Source: Conexibacter sp. SYSU D00693
Lineage (GTDB): Bacteria; Actinomycetota; Thermoleophilia; Solirubrobacterales; Solirubrobacteraceae
Length of the DNA stretch: 64,000 nt
Assembly: GCF_017084525.1 (NCBI RefSeq)
Contig: NZ_CP070950.1
Location: 1,488,001-1,552,000, forward strand
Reading direction: 5' to 3'
Shown here: piece after piece, positions 26,889 to 35,251 of the stretch
How positions within the stretch are numbered: the first letter of the stretch is position 1
How the letters are laid out: each line of letters starts with the position of its first letter
The notes under the pieces: model-generated
What the model was told of the DNA's origin: nothing
Seen by the model: only the letters and a program-made list of their open reading frames with translations
The model's database searches: none
Made by a program: the position numbers and the translations under genes

Positions 26889-27335
26889 CTAGGCCGGAAG
26901 CCGGCCCACGTGGGCGCGCGCGGCGCCCGCGGTCCCGTGGACCGTGACCTCGGAGACGAGGCCGTCGCGCAGGTGGAAGGTCCACGAGGCGGCGTGGTCG
27001 AAGACGCGGCCCTGGCCCCAGGCGTAGAGCGTGCCGGTGGCGATCACGGTGTCGCCCATGACGGTGAAGTGCCGCGGCTCGGGCCGCAGCTCCTCCCACA
27101 CCGCGCGCGCGTCACGCACGTACTCGAAGACGCCCTCGCGCCCTTCGTACGGCCGCCCGCCGCGGGCGAGCTTCGCCGTGACGGGGCGGAAGACCACGTC
27201 GTCCGTGCAGTGCGCGGCCATCCCGGGCGCGTCGTACCGGCAGAACGCAGCGAAGACCGCGCGGACGGTCGCGACGGCCTCGCGGGCTGACGCGTCCTCG
27301 CCCGACGAGGGTCCGCCTTCGACGGCGACGCTCAC
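26889..27335 (-). CDS. SnoaL/NTF2-like protein
   Basis: 148 residues from GTG 27335. The pattern AFCRYDAPGMAAHCTDDVVF, then YEGREGVFEYVRD, VIATGTLYAWGQGR and FHLRDGLVSEVTVH is the cone-shaped NTF2 fold used by SnoaL-like isomerases, hydratases and many small-molecule binders. Which activity applies is unclear. The GTG shares one base with the stop of the preceding membrane protein gene (TAGTG), so the two are coupled. Confidence 0.8.
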   Translation of the reverse strand: MSVAVEGGPSSGEDASAREAVATVRAVFAAFCRYDAPGMAAHCTDDVVFRPVTAKLARGGRPYEGREGVFEYVRDARAVWEELRPEPRHFTVMGDTVIATGTLYAWGQGRVFDHAASWTFHLRDGLVSEVTVHGTAGAARAHVGRLPA

Positions 27336-27574
27336 TACTGGCCCGTCGGGTCCGGCGTGCGGACCGGGTCGTAGGACGCCTCGCGGGTCGTCGGCACGCC
27401 CGAGGGGCTGGCGCCGGTGGCCACCCTCGAGCTCCTGAGGAACCCGCCCAGGCCGCCCATGGCCGCGACCACCGCGACGAGCGCGATCAGGACGACGGCG
27501 ACGATCGGGTTGATGACCAGCCCGACCACCAGGACCACCGCGAGGAGCAGGACGCCGTAGACCGCACCGTGCAT
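27335..27574 (-). CDS. Small membrane protein of unknown function
   Basis: 79 residues. Residues 5-42 are strongly hydrophobic (VYGVLLLAVVLVVGLVINPI then VAVVLIALVAVVAAMGGL) and form two short or one long membrane span. A polar, proline- and threonine-rich tail of 35 residues follows. Its stop overlaps the start of the SnoaL-like gene by one base. No family recognised. Confidence 0.7.
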   Translation of the reverse strand: MHGAVYGVLLLAVVLVVGLVINPIVAVVLIALVAVVAAMGGLGGFLRSSRVATGASPSGVPTTREASYDPVRTPDPTGQ

Positions 27575-27639
27575 GGTCGATGATGTGCCCGCGCGCGCCG
27601 GGTCCCAATCGCCCGGGCGGCCGCTGGGGCGCCCCCGGG

Positions 27640-28575
27640 TCAGACCGCCAGCGCGAGCGTCGCCGGGCGCGTCTCGAACTCCGCGGCGACGTCGCACAGG
27701 ACCTCGAGCATCGCCGCTTTGGCCGGCGAGCGGAACGAGCCCTCGAGCATCGCCACGGAGATGCGCCGGAACGGCGCGCGGCCCGTCAGCGGGCGCACGA
27801 CGATGTCGTCGCGCACGGCCACCAGCGCGAGCTCGGGCATGAACGAGACGCCCATCCCGGCGGCGACGAAGCCCTGGATGGCGAGGTAGTCGTCGAGCTG
27901 GAAGGCGATGTTCGGCTCGAAGCCGGCGCCCTCGCATGCCCGCGTGAAGATCCGCGAGTCGGGACAGCGCGCCGTCGACCCGATCATCCACTGCTCGTCG
28001 GCGAGGTCGGCGAGGCGGACCCGCTCGCGGTCGGCCAGCGGGTGGTCGGCGGGCAGCGCGACGTGGAAGGGGTCGTCGAGGAGCGTCGTGCGCTCGAAGC
28101 CGTCGTCGGGCGCCCCGTCGTGCGTGGACTCGATGAGCAGCGCCAGGTCCACCTCGCCGGCGCGCAGGGCGACCATGGCCTCCGGCGGCTCGTGGGGCTC
28201 GAGGCTCAGCTCGACGCCGGGGTGGGCGGCGCGGAAGCGCGCGATCGCGACGGGCATGAGCGTCGCGCACGAGGACGGGAACGCGGCGAGGCGCAGGCGA
28301 CCCGCGCGGATCCCGGCGATGGCCTGCAGCTCCTCCTCGGCGTCGGCGAGGCGGGCGAGGATCGTCTCGGCGTGGGAGACGAGCGCGCGGCCGGCGTCGG
28401 TGAGGCGGACGCCGCGGGCGCTGCGCTCGACGAGCTTCGAGCCCGCCTCGCGCTCCAGCGCGGCCACCTGCTGGGATATCGCGGACTGCGTGTAGGACAG
28501 CGCCTCGGCCGCAGCGGAGAACGACCCGCGACGTGCGACCTCGTGCAGCACCCTGAGCCGGCGGACGTCGAGCAT
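27640..28575 (-). CDS. LysR family transcriptional regulator
   Basis: 311 residues. An N-terminal winged helix (LRVLHEVARRGSFSAAAEAL, SYTQSAISQQVAALE) is followed by a periplasmic-binding-protein-like effector domain from about residue 90. LysR proteins bind a small coinducer and control a nearby, often divergent, gene. The divergent neighbour here is a short protein rather than an enzyme, so the target may be elsewhere. TAAGCT (28587-28582) ends six bases before the ATG. Confidence 0.92.
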   Translation of the reverse strand: MLDVRRLRVLHEVARRGSFSAAAEALSYTQSAISQQVAALEREAGSKLVERSARGVRLTDAGRALVSHAETILARLADAEEELQAIAGIRAGRLRLAAFPSSCATLMPVAIARFRAAHPGVELSLEPHEPPEAMVALRAGEVDLALLIESTHDGAPDDGFERTTLLDDPFHVALPADHPLADRERVRLADLADEQWMIGSTARCPDSRIFTRACEGAGFEPNIAFQLDDYLAIQGFVAAGMGVSFMPELALVAVRDDIVVRPLTGRAPFRRISVAMLEGSFRSPAKAAMLEVLCDVAAEFETRPATLALAV

Positions 28576-28646
28576 GAGCGCAGCTTATGGCTACGACCAT
28601 CAAATGTCATTCGACCTTCTGTCACGTCTGGCCCATCATCAACGTC

Positions 28647-28979
28647 ATGTCCAGCGTGCTCCTCTCCTCCTCCGAGGCCGTCGACGCTCTCGTCATCCGG
28701 CCCGCCACGCCCGCGGACGCCCACGCCCTCGCCCGTCTCGCCGCCCTGGACAGCGCTCGCCCGCTGACCGGCGACGTGCTCCTGGCCGAGCGCGGCGGGC
28801 GCCTGCTCGCCGCCCGTTCGCTGCGCGACGGCCGCAGCGTCGCCGACCCCTTCCAGCCCACCGCAGACGTCGTCGAGGTCCTGGCGCTCCGTGCCACCGC
28901 GCTCCTCGACGCCCCGCGACCGACCTCCTCCGCCCGCCTGCGCAGCCTGTTCGCGCGGCGTCGCGCGGTCGCGGCCTAG
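28647..28979 (+). CDS. Small GNAT-like N-terminal-domain protein
   Basis: 110 residues from ATG 28647 (ATG 28587 would add 20 residues). VIRPATPADAHALARLAALD resembles the first strand and helix of GNAT acetyltransferases. LLAERGGRLLAARSLRDGRS matches their central strands, but the acetyl-CoA-binding loop and the second half are absent. Short proteins of this kind seem common in related actinobacteria. A 13-bp hairpin follows the stop. An independent catalytic role is doubtful. Confidence 0.65.
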   Translation: MSSVLLSSSEAVDALVIRPATPADAHALARLAALDSARPLTGDVLLAERGGRLLAARSLRDGRSVADPFQPTADVVEVLALRATALLDAPRPTSSARLRSLFARRRAVAA

Positions 28980-28984
28980 GGACC

Positions 28985-29014
28985 TCGGCGCCGGCGGTCG
29001 TCCGCCGGCGCCGA
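28985..29014 (+). terminator. Terminator hairpin after the GNAT-like gene
   Basis: TCGGCGCCGGCGG and its exact complement around TCGT, a 13-bp stem beginning six bases after the stop, followed by TCCCCTCT. Confidence 0.7.
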
Positions 29015-29022
29015 TCCCCTCT

Positions 29023-29039
29023 AGTTGCGTTTCGCAACT
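29023..29039. promoter_or_regulatory. Operator-like palindrome before the thioesterase gene
   Basis: AGTTGCG-TTT-CGCAACT, a perfect seven-base inverted repeat with a three-base centre. It lies eight bases upstream of the -10 TAGCGT (29048-29053), in the -35 position, where a bound repressor would block RNA polymerase. The regulator is unknown. Confidence 0.65.
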
Positions 29040-29060
29040 TCGTGCCGTAGCGTGCCGGCC

Positions 29061-29582
29061 ATGGCCGAGCAGCTCGCGCACGACCCCGAGGCGACCGACC
29101 GCTCCCTCACGATCACCTGGGAGGACCCGATGGGCATCGCCGCCGCCGCGGCGGGCCGCTCCGGGCTCGAGTTCCTCCAGGCGATGGTCAGCGGCGAGGT
29201 CCCCAAGCCGCCCATCAGCGAGCTGCTGGGCGCCACGGCCGTCGAGGTCGAGGAGGGTCGCGTCGTCTTCCGCATCGTCCCCCACGAGTCGCACTACAAC
29301 CCGATCGGCGCGGTCCACGGCGGCATCCACGCCACCGTCCTCGACGCCGCGATGGGCTGCGCGGTGCACTCGACGCTCCCCGCGGGCACCGGCTACACGA
29401 CCCTCGAGATCAAGGTGAACTACGTGCGCGCGTTCCGGGTGGACACCGGCCCGGCGATCGCCACCGGCACGGTCATCCACCGCGGCGGGCGCATCGCCAC
29501 CGCCGAGGGCCGGCTCGAGCGCGAGAGCGACGGCCAGCTCATCGCGCACGCGACGACGACGTGCATCGTCTTCGCGCCGTGA
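29061..29582 (+). CDS. PaaI-type hotdog-fold thioesterase
   Basis: 173 residues. The hotdog core shows NPIGAVHGGIHATVLDAAMG with the catalytic aspartate in the helix, then TTLEIKVNYVRAFR and GRIATAEGRLERESDGQLIA. These enzymes release free acids from acyl- or aryl-CoA thioesters in the cytoplasm. About 40 N-terminal residues precede the core. The ATG at 29061 is seven bases after TAGCGT, giving a leaderless transcript governed by the palindrome just upstream. Confidence 0.88.
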   Translation: MAEQLAHDPEATDRSLTITWEDPMGIAAAAAGRSGLEFLQAMVSGEVPKPPISELLGATAVEVEEGRVVFRIVPHESHYNPIGAVHGGIHATVLDAAMGCAVHSTLPAGTGYTTLEIKVNYVRAFRVDTGPAIATGTVIHRGGRIATAEGRLERESDGQLIAHATTTCIVFAP

Positions 29583-29623
29583 GCTGACCGGGCGCTCGCA
29601 CCCCCGCTGGGTAGGGTCGCCCG

Positions 29624-30601
29624 ATGGCCTGGACCTGGCAGGACGGCGAGCGGACGATCCGCTTCGGCCGTGGGACCGTCGCGACCCTCCCTGAGCTGCG
29701 CGACGACGGCTACGTCCTGCTGAGCACCGAGCGCGCCCTGGCCGGCCTGCCGCAGGTGGCCGAGCGCGCCGGGACCGTGCTGCACGTGCCACCCGGCCGG
29801 GTCGACGAGATCGCCGAGGAGCTGCTCGGCCAGCTGCCGACCGAGCCAGAGCTCGTCGCGCTCGGCGGCGGGCGGGTCATCGACACGGCCAAGGCGCTCG
29901 GTGCGGTCACCGGCGCCCGCGTCGCGGCGATCCCCACGACGCTCAGCGCCGCCGAGATGACGGCGATCCACCGGCTGCCGACCTCGGCCACGCCGGGCAC
30001 CGCGCTCGTGCGCCCCGCGCTCGTCGTCAACGACCCGGACCTCTGCGCCTCCCAGCCGCCGGAGGGCCTTGCCGCCTCGGCCGCCAACGCCCTGGGGCAC
30101 GCCGTCGAGGGGCCGACGACGACCCTCGCCTCCCCCGTGCCTTCCCTGGCCGGCGAGGAGGCCGCCAGGCTGATCGACGCGGCGTACCTCGTCGACGGCG
30201 AGGACCCGACGCACCGTGGCCGCGAGCAGCTCGCCCTCGCCGCGCTGCTGTCCGGCTACACGATCGACGCGACGAAGTACGGCCTGCACCACGTGCTGTC
30301 CCAGACGCTCGTGCGCCTCGGCGGCGCCGGCCACGGCCCGGCCAACGCGGCGATGCTCCCGCACACGATCGCCGCCCTCGAGCGCCGCGCTCCCGGCCAC
30401 GTCGACCCCGACGGCAGCCTGCAGGCGCTGGCGCGCGACCTCGCCGCTCGCGCCGGCGCCACGCGCCTGCGCGACCTCGGCGTCGAGCAGGACGCCCTCG
30501 CGCGCTGCGCCGCCGCGGCCAAGGACCGCCCCGAGCTGCACCTCACCCCGCCACCGGCCGACGAGGCCGAGCTCCTCGCGCTCTACGAGGCCGCCTGGTG
30601 A
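29624..30601 (+). CDS. Iron-containing alcohol dehydrogenase-like protein (maleylacetate reductase type)
   Basis: 325 residues, a little short for the family. The N-terminal nucleotide-binding part has ELVALGGGRVIDTAKALGAV and AAIPTTLSAAEMT. The metal site residues appear in NALGHAVEGPT, YGLHHVLSQTL and GAGHGPANAAMLPH. Relatives reduce maleylacetate or aldehydes with NAD(P)H. The start is supported by TAGGGT (29612-29617). The TGA stop overlaps the GTG of tldD (GTGA), so the three genes to 33419 form one coupled unit. Confidence 0.78.
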   Translation: MAWTWQDGERTIRFGRGTVATLPELRDDGYVLLSTERALAGLPQVAERAGTVLHVPPGRVDEIAEELLGQLPTEPELVALGGGRVIDTAKALGAVTGARVAAIPTTLSAAEMTAIHRLPTSATPGTALVRPALVVNDPDLCASQPPEGLAASAANALGHAVEGPTTTLASPVPSLAGEEAARLIDAAYLVDGEDPTHRGREQLALAALLSGYTIDATKYGLHHVLSQTLVRLGGAGHGPANAAMLPHTIAALERRAPGHVDPDGSLQALARDLAARAGATRLRDLGVEQDALARCAAAAKDRPELHLTPPPADEAELLALYEAAW

Positions 30602-32052
30602 GCGCGCCGCTCGACCTGCTGACGGAGTTGGTCGCCACCGCGGAGGGGCGCTGCGCGTACGCCGAGGCGCGCTTCGTCCACACCCGCGAGGAAGGGCTGG
30701 CCGTCCGCAACGGGCTCGTCGACGACGTCGAGGCCCAGGAGACCGCGGGCGTCGGCATCCGCGTGCGCGTCGGCGGCAGCTGGGGCTTCGCCGCCACCAA
30801 CGACGTCACGCCCTCGGGGCTCGAGCGCGCGCTGGCCGAGGCGCTCGCGCTCGCCGAGGCCCAGCCGCGGGTGCCCGAGGCGCCGCTCGCGCCGGTGGCG
30901 CCCGCGACCGGCCACTGGGTTGCGCCGCACGAGCGCGACGCGCTGGAGGTCCCGCTGGAGGAGCGCCTCGCCCTGCTGCTCGCGGCCGACGAGGCGATGC
31001 GCGGCGACCAACGGATCGCCCGCACGGAGGCGACGCTCATGGCCGCCCGCATCGAGAAGGCCTTCGCGTCCACCGAGGGCGCCGCGTGCACGCAGCTGCA
31101 CGTCGAGTGCGGGGCCGGCATCGCCGCGACCGCCGTCGGCGGCGACGAGCTGCAGACGCGCTCGTACCCGATGGCCCACGGCGGCCTGCTGGCCCAGGCG
31201 GGCTGGGAGCACGTCGCGGCGATGGAGCTCGCCGCCCACGCGCCGCGGGTCGCCGCCGAGGCGGTCGAGCTCCTCACCGCCCCCGAGCTCCCCGAGGGCC
31301 GGCGCACCGTCGTCCTGGGCGGCGAGCAGCTCGCGCTCCAGGTCCACGAGTCCGTCGGCCACGCGCTCGAGCTCGACCGCATCCAGCTGGGCGAGGCCAG
31401 CTACGCGGGAACGAGCTGGGTCGGCGCGCAGGACGTCCGCGAGGGCGCCCTGCGCTACGGGTCCGAGCAGGTCTCCATCACCGCCGACGCGACGCTCCCG
31501 CTCGGGCTCGGGACCTTCGGCTGGGACGACGAGGGCGTGGCCGGCCACCGGACGCCGCTCGTGGTCGACGGCGTCCTGCGAGCCGCCCTGAGCGACCGCA
31601 CCTCCGCCGCCGCGCTGGGCCTCGACGCGAGCGCCGGCTGCGCCCGCGCCGACGGCTTCGCCCGCCAGCCCATCGTGCGCATGACGAACGTCTCGATCGA
31701 GCCCGGCGCGGCCGGCTCACTCGACGACCTCCTCGCCGACACCGAGGACGGCGCGCTGTTCCTGGAGACGAACCGGTCCTGGTCGATCGACGACCGCCGC
31801 TGGCACTTCCAGTTCGGCACCGAGGTCGCGCGCGAGGTGCGCGGCGGTGAGCTGGGGCGGCTCTACCGCAACGGCTCCTACGCCGGGATCACCCCGCAGT
31901 TCTGGGGCTCGTGCGACGCGGTCTGCGGGCCCCAGGCGTGGCGGCCATGGGGCATCGGCAACTGCGGCAAGGGCGAGCCCGGGCAGGTCATGCGCGTCTC
32001 GCACGGCACCGCGCCCGCGCGCTTCCGCGACGTCCAGGTCGGTGTCGCGTGA
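30598..32052 (+). CDS. tldD: TldD-type metalloprotease subunit
   Basis: 484 residues from GTG 30598. The zinc motif HESVGH with a following glutamate (HALELDR) lies near residue 250, matching the HExxxH of TldD. Other family features are GVGIRVRVGGSWGFAATND and the C-terminal NGSYAGITPQFWGSCDAVCG. TldD pairs with TldE to form a heterodimeric protease that cuts unfolded peptides, for example maturing some ribosomally made peptide antibiotics. Overlaps the next gene by GTGA. Confidence 0.88.
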   Translation: MSAPLDLLTELVATAEGRCAYAEARFVHTREEGLAVRNGLVDDVEAQETAGVGIRVRVGGSWGFAATNDVTPSGLERALAEALALAEAQPRVPEAPLAPVAPATGHWVAPHERDALEVPLEERLALLLAADEAMRGDQRIARTEATLMAARIEKAFASTEGAACTQLHVECGAGIAATAVGGDELQTRSYPMAHGGLLAQAGWEHVAAMELAAHAPRVAAEAVELLTAPELPEGRRTVVLGGEQLALQVHESVGHALELDRIQLGEASYAGTSWVGAQDVREGALRYGSEQVSITADATLPLGLGTFGWDDEGVAGHRTPLVVDGVLRAALSDRTSAAALGLDASAGCARADGFARQPIVRMTNVSIEPGAAGSLDDLLADTEDGALFLETNRSWSIDDRRWHFQFGTEVAREVRGGELGRLYRNGSYAGITPQFWGSCDAVCGPQAWRPWGIGNCGKGEPGQVMRVSHGTAPARFRDVQVGVA

Positions 32053-33419
32053 GCGAGACGCCGCTCGAGCTCGCCGACCGCGCGCTGGGCCACCTCGGCG
32101 ACGAGGACGGCCAGGCCACGGTCACCCGCGAGCGCTCCCTGCTCGCGCGCTTCGCCCGCTCGCGCCCGACGCAGGCCACGCAGGTCGAGGACCTCACCGT
32201 CCACGTCCTGGTCCTCCACGACGGCCATCCCGGGACGGCGACGACCAACCGCACCGACGACGAGGCCCTGCGCGACGCCGCCGCCCGCGCGAAGGCCGCC
32301 GCGGCCGCGGCCCGCCGGGCCGCCGGCGCCCCCGGCGACCACCCCGGCCTCCCCGCGCCGCCGGCCACGGACGCCCCGGAGCACGCCGGCTTCGACGCCG
32401 CCACCGCGCAGCTCGACGCCGCGAGCGCGGGCGCCGCCCTCGGCCTGGCCTTCGAGCGCTGCGCTGAGCACGGCGTCGAGGCCTTCGGCGCCTGGACCGC
32501 CGGCGACGTCGCCACCGCGCTGGCCTCGAGCCGTGGCGTGCGCGCGAGCGACCGCGTGACCGACGCGCACATGAAGGTCATCGCCCGCGACGCCGAGGGG
32601 CGCTCGGGCTGGGGCGCGCAGACCGCGGTCGCCGCGGCGGACGTCGACCCCGACTGGGTCGCCCGCCGCGCCCTGGAGAAGCTGCCGCGCGAGGCGCCCA
32701 TCGAGCTCGGCCCCGGCAGCTACGACGTCGTCCTGGACCGCGACGCCGTCGGCGGCCTGCTCGAGTTCCTCGGCTGGCTGGCCTTCGACGGCCTCGCCCA
32801 CATCGAGGGCCGCGGCGCCTTCGACGGCAAGCTCGGCAGCGCCGTCGCCGCCCCGTCGATCACCATCACCGACGACCCGTTCGCCCGCGGCACGCTCCCG
32901 CGCGCGTTCGACCTCGAGGGCACGCCGAAGGCGCCGCTCGCGCTCGTCGACGGCGGCGTCGCCAGGGCCGTCGTGCACGACTCGCGCAGCGCCGCCCGCG
33001 CGGGTGACGGCGCGCGGTCGACCGGCCACGCCCTGGCGCCGGGCGGCGCGCCCGGCGGACCCATGCCGACGAACCTCGCGCTCGCGCCCGGCGACGCCGC
33101 CGACGAGCACGTCCTGGCGGCGCCGATCGAGCGCGGCCTCTACGTGAACCGGCTCTGGTACCTCAACGTGGTGCACCCCAAGCAGGTCCTGCTCACCGGC
33201 ACCACGCGCGACGGCACCTTCCTCATCGAGGACGGCCGCATCACCCGCCCGGTCCGCGACGTGCGCTTCACCGACTCCGTCCTGCGCCTGCTCAGCGAGA
33301 CCGAGCAGCTCGGCGCGGCGCCCGCCCTCACCACCGAGGGCGACTTCTACGGGCGGCGCTTTGCGATGGGGACGCTGGCGGTGCCGCTGCGGGCCCGCGG
33401 CCTGCGCGTGACCGGCTAG
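32049..33419 (+). CDS. TldE/PmbA-type partner subunit
   Basis: 456 residues from GTG 32049. The same fold as TldD but without the HExxxH motif, as expected for the TldE/PmbA subunit. GPGSYDVVLDRDAVGGLLEF, then the MPTNLALAPG loop and the C-terminal IEDGRITRPVRDVRFTDS are typical. A stretch rich in alanine and proline (about residues 78-115) is a local insertion. Translationally coupled to tldD, consistent with a one-to-one complex. Confidence 0.85.
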   Translation: MSETPLELADRALGHLGDEDGQATVTRERSLLARFARSRPTQATQVEDLTVHVLVLHDGHPGTATTNRTDDEALRDAAARAKAAAAAARRAAGAPGDHPGLPAPPATDAPEHAGFDAATAQLDAASAGAALGLAFERCAEHGVEAFGAWTAGDVATALASSRGVRASDRVTDAHMKVIARDAEGRSGWGAQTAVAAADVDPDWVARRALEKLPREAPIELGPGSYDVVLDRDAVGGLLEFLGWLAFDGLAHIEGRGAFDGKLGSAVAAPSITITDDPFARGTLPRAFDLEGTPKAPLALVDGGVARAVVHDSRSAARAGDGARSTGHALAPGGAPGGPMPTNLALAPGDAADEHVLAAPIERGLYVNRLWYLNVVHPKQVLLTGTTRDGTFLIEDGRITRPVRDVRFTDSVLRLLSETEQLGAAPALTTEGDFYGRRFAMGTLAVPLRARGLRVTG

Positions 33420-33493
33420 TCGCGCCGGAGGACCGTCGGGCCGGCAGAGGAGCGCTGCGACAGCCGCCCGATCCGCCGGCCCCAACGACTGCG

Positions 33494-34045
33494 TCAGCCT
33501 CCGAAGCTCACCCGATGACCGTCGGTCGCCACCAGGCGGAACCCCGAGATCCGCTTCGGCAGCCGGGCCTCGAACGCGTTGTCGTCGATGCTGACCGTCG
33601 TGACCGTCCCGTCGACCTGGACGAGTTCGGCCTTGTAGAACCGGTCGGAAGCGGCGCCGGCGACCCTCGCGGAGCCGTCCGCAGCGACGGTCATCGCCAC
33701 CGGCGGCTCGCGGTCGGCGGTCGACTCGACCGAGCAAGCCTCGCCTCCGGGCGTCTGGGCCGTGGCGGTCGTGACCACGCAGAGCTGCCCTCCGCGGCGG
33801 ATCAGGTACTGGCCCTCACCGACGCGGCGCGCATCATCGGCCGTTGCAGCGTGGCGCGGGCGATCGCCCGCCCTCTCCGCCCGAGCGAAGACCCCGAAGG
33901 CCTCGGAACCCGTGCGCCCGTCGTTGTCTTGGTCGTCACTCTGCGCCGTCGAAAGACCGAACGCTCCTCCTACAGCGATGAGACCGAGGCCCAACGTCGT
34001 GGCAGCAGTGCGCTTGAACATGCTCCGAGGATCCCGCATGGACAT
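33494..34045 (-). CDS. Secreted protein of unknown function (low-GC patch)
   Basis: 183 residues from ATG 34045, or 175 from ATG 34021 which opens straight into a signal peptide (MFKRTAATTLGLGLIAVGGA). The mature part has an acidic linker (SDDQDNDGRTGSE), then GQYLIRRGGQLCVVTTATAQ and GFRLVATDGHRVSFGG. Two cysteines (QLCVV, GEACSV) may bond. An AGGAG site precedes the start. Base composition is clearly less GC-rich than in most neighbours, as in the next gene. No domain recognised. Confidence 0.68.
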   Translation of the reverse strand: MSMRDPRSMFKRTAATTLGLGLIAVGGAFGLSTAQSDDQDNDGRTGSEAFGVFARAERAGDRPRHAATADDARRVGEGQYLIRRGGQLCVVTTATAQTPGGEACSVESTADREPPVAMTVAADGSARVAGAASDRFYKAELVQVDGTVTTVSIDDNAFEARLPKRISGFRLVATDGHRVSFGG

Positions 34046-34054
34046 GACTCCTGA

Positions 34055-34429
34055 CTAAAGGCAGTTGGTGTGATTGGGTGAATCGTCGACCCGCCCGTAG
34101 ATCGTGTGATTCGCGCCTCCGTCGTACTGGCGCAACGTTCCGCGGCTGATCGCGCCGTTCGAGTAGCAGATGCTCACGAAGGTCGTGTTGAAGCCGACCT
34201 GGACGTTCCCGCGGAGACCGACAGTCAACTCCTGGATGTTCCCACCGCCTGTGTACTGCGCACGGTTGTACGTCAGGTTCGTCTGCGGTGAGTAGCACGC
34301 CCAACTCGAGGTCATGCTCGGAATCAGCAGCCCGCAGTAGTCCGCCGTATAGGCCTGCGCCGTTCCACCACAGCAGAGCACGGCACCTGCGACGGCTAGG
34401 ACCGCCATGGAGTACTTCCCCTTCGACAT
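34055..34429 (-). CDS. Small secreted cysteine-containing protein (low-GC patch)
   Basis: 124 residues with a clear signal peptide ending GGTAQA and an AGGAGA ribosome site. The mature chain of about 98 residues is rich in Tyr, Asn, Thr and Gly with four cysteines (ADYCGLL, SWACYS, SICYSN and the C-terminal NHTNCL), so it should be disulfide-bonded outside the cell. The codon use and composition differ from most of the window, which suggests recent transfer or relaxed selection. I recall similar short secreted proteins as lineage-specific families in Solirubrobacterales, but no function. Confidence 0.7.
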   Translation of the reverse strand: MSKGKYSMAVLAVAGAVLCCGGTAQAYTADYCGLLIPSMTSSWACYSPQTNLTYNRAQYTGGGNIQELTVGLRGNVQVGFNTTFVSICYSNGAISRGTLRQYDGGANHTIYGRVDDSPNHTNCL

Positions 34430-35019
34430 CCCGCTCTCCTAGATTCGATGAGCCCCACCGCGGTGCGGTGGCGCAAGGTGCAGAGCGCTTCCTACATTTG
34501 CCAGCAGGACGCTGCGCATCACCGGTTCGATCACAGACACCGTTTGATCACGAAACCTGGATCTTCTTCTAGCTGTCGGATTCGCGGCGGCCAGGCCGTC
34601 CGGCAGGCGATCCCGGTCACGTCGCTAGAGGCGCAGCACCGGTGGGGCCAGCGCGAGCACTGGTCGCGCCGCGTCCGGCAACGGAACTATCTCGCCGCGG
34701 CACGGACTCGACTGGTGACGCCTAGCGCCCCTCCAGACGCACCCTAGGGGCCGCACGGGCCCGTCAGGCTGCGCCACGCACGTACGCGCTGCTTGATCGA
34801 GGCGAAACCGCCCATCCGAAGACCCGGTGTCCAGCGGACCTCAACTCAGTCAGGCTGCAGGGAGGCGCTTCGGCCCTGTCACATCGGAGACCGTTCACCC
34901 ACCGGCGAGGCGCGCAGTGTCTCGGATCCCCGATCGCCGACGACGACGCCGGAGCGAAGCTCCCGACGCCCCTGCTGGTATCGAGCCTGCCAGCCGGAGG
35001 CTGACCCCGCGGACGACCG
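34430..35019. other. Low-GC intergenic region
   Basis: About 590 bases without a convincing gene. G+C is visibly lower than in most of the window (the 60 bases from 34501 count 35 G or C). The open frames here lack family resemblance and codon bias. A short hairpin CCACCGC-GGT-GCGGTGG lies near 34452. This reads as the flank of a transferred or degenerating segment. No integrase, tRNA or transposase is seen. Confidence 0.5.
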
Positions 35020-35247
35020 CTAGGTCGTCTTCAGCATGAGGATCGTGTTCGCGGTCCAGAGGAGCGCGAACGCGATCGTCCAGCGGTTCAGGTTGCGCTC
35101 GACCATCGAGCCGCCGCCGAACTTGCCCTGGCCGGTGCCCACGCCGAAGGCCCCGGAGAGCCCGGCGTCCTTGCCCGAGTGCATGAGCACCAGGAAGATG
35201 AGGACGACGCTGAACGCGACCTGGATGACGGCGAGGACGTTCTCCAT
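35020..35247 (-). CDS. secG: Protein translocase subunit SecG
   Basis: 75 residues, the normal SecG size. Two membrane spans (LAVIQVAFSVVLIFLVLMHS and the C-terminal WTIAFALLWTANTILML) flank the conserved glycine-rich loop GLSGAFGVGTGQGKFGG. SecG assists the SecYE channel. It starts four bases after the ccmI-like gene and ends the ccmE-ccmF-ccmI-secG unit. Confidence 0.95.
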   Translation of the reverse strand: MENVLAVIQVAFSVVLIFLVLMHSGKDAGLSGAFGVGTGQGKFGGGSMVERNLNRWTIAFALLWTANTILMLKTT

Positions 35248-35251
35248 GGCG

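Noticed and set aside
34448-34747. 99-codon plus-strand frame in the low-GC region
   Set aside because: No ribosome site or -10 in place, atypical composition and no motif; not enough to call a gene.
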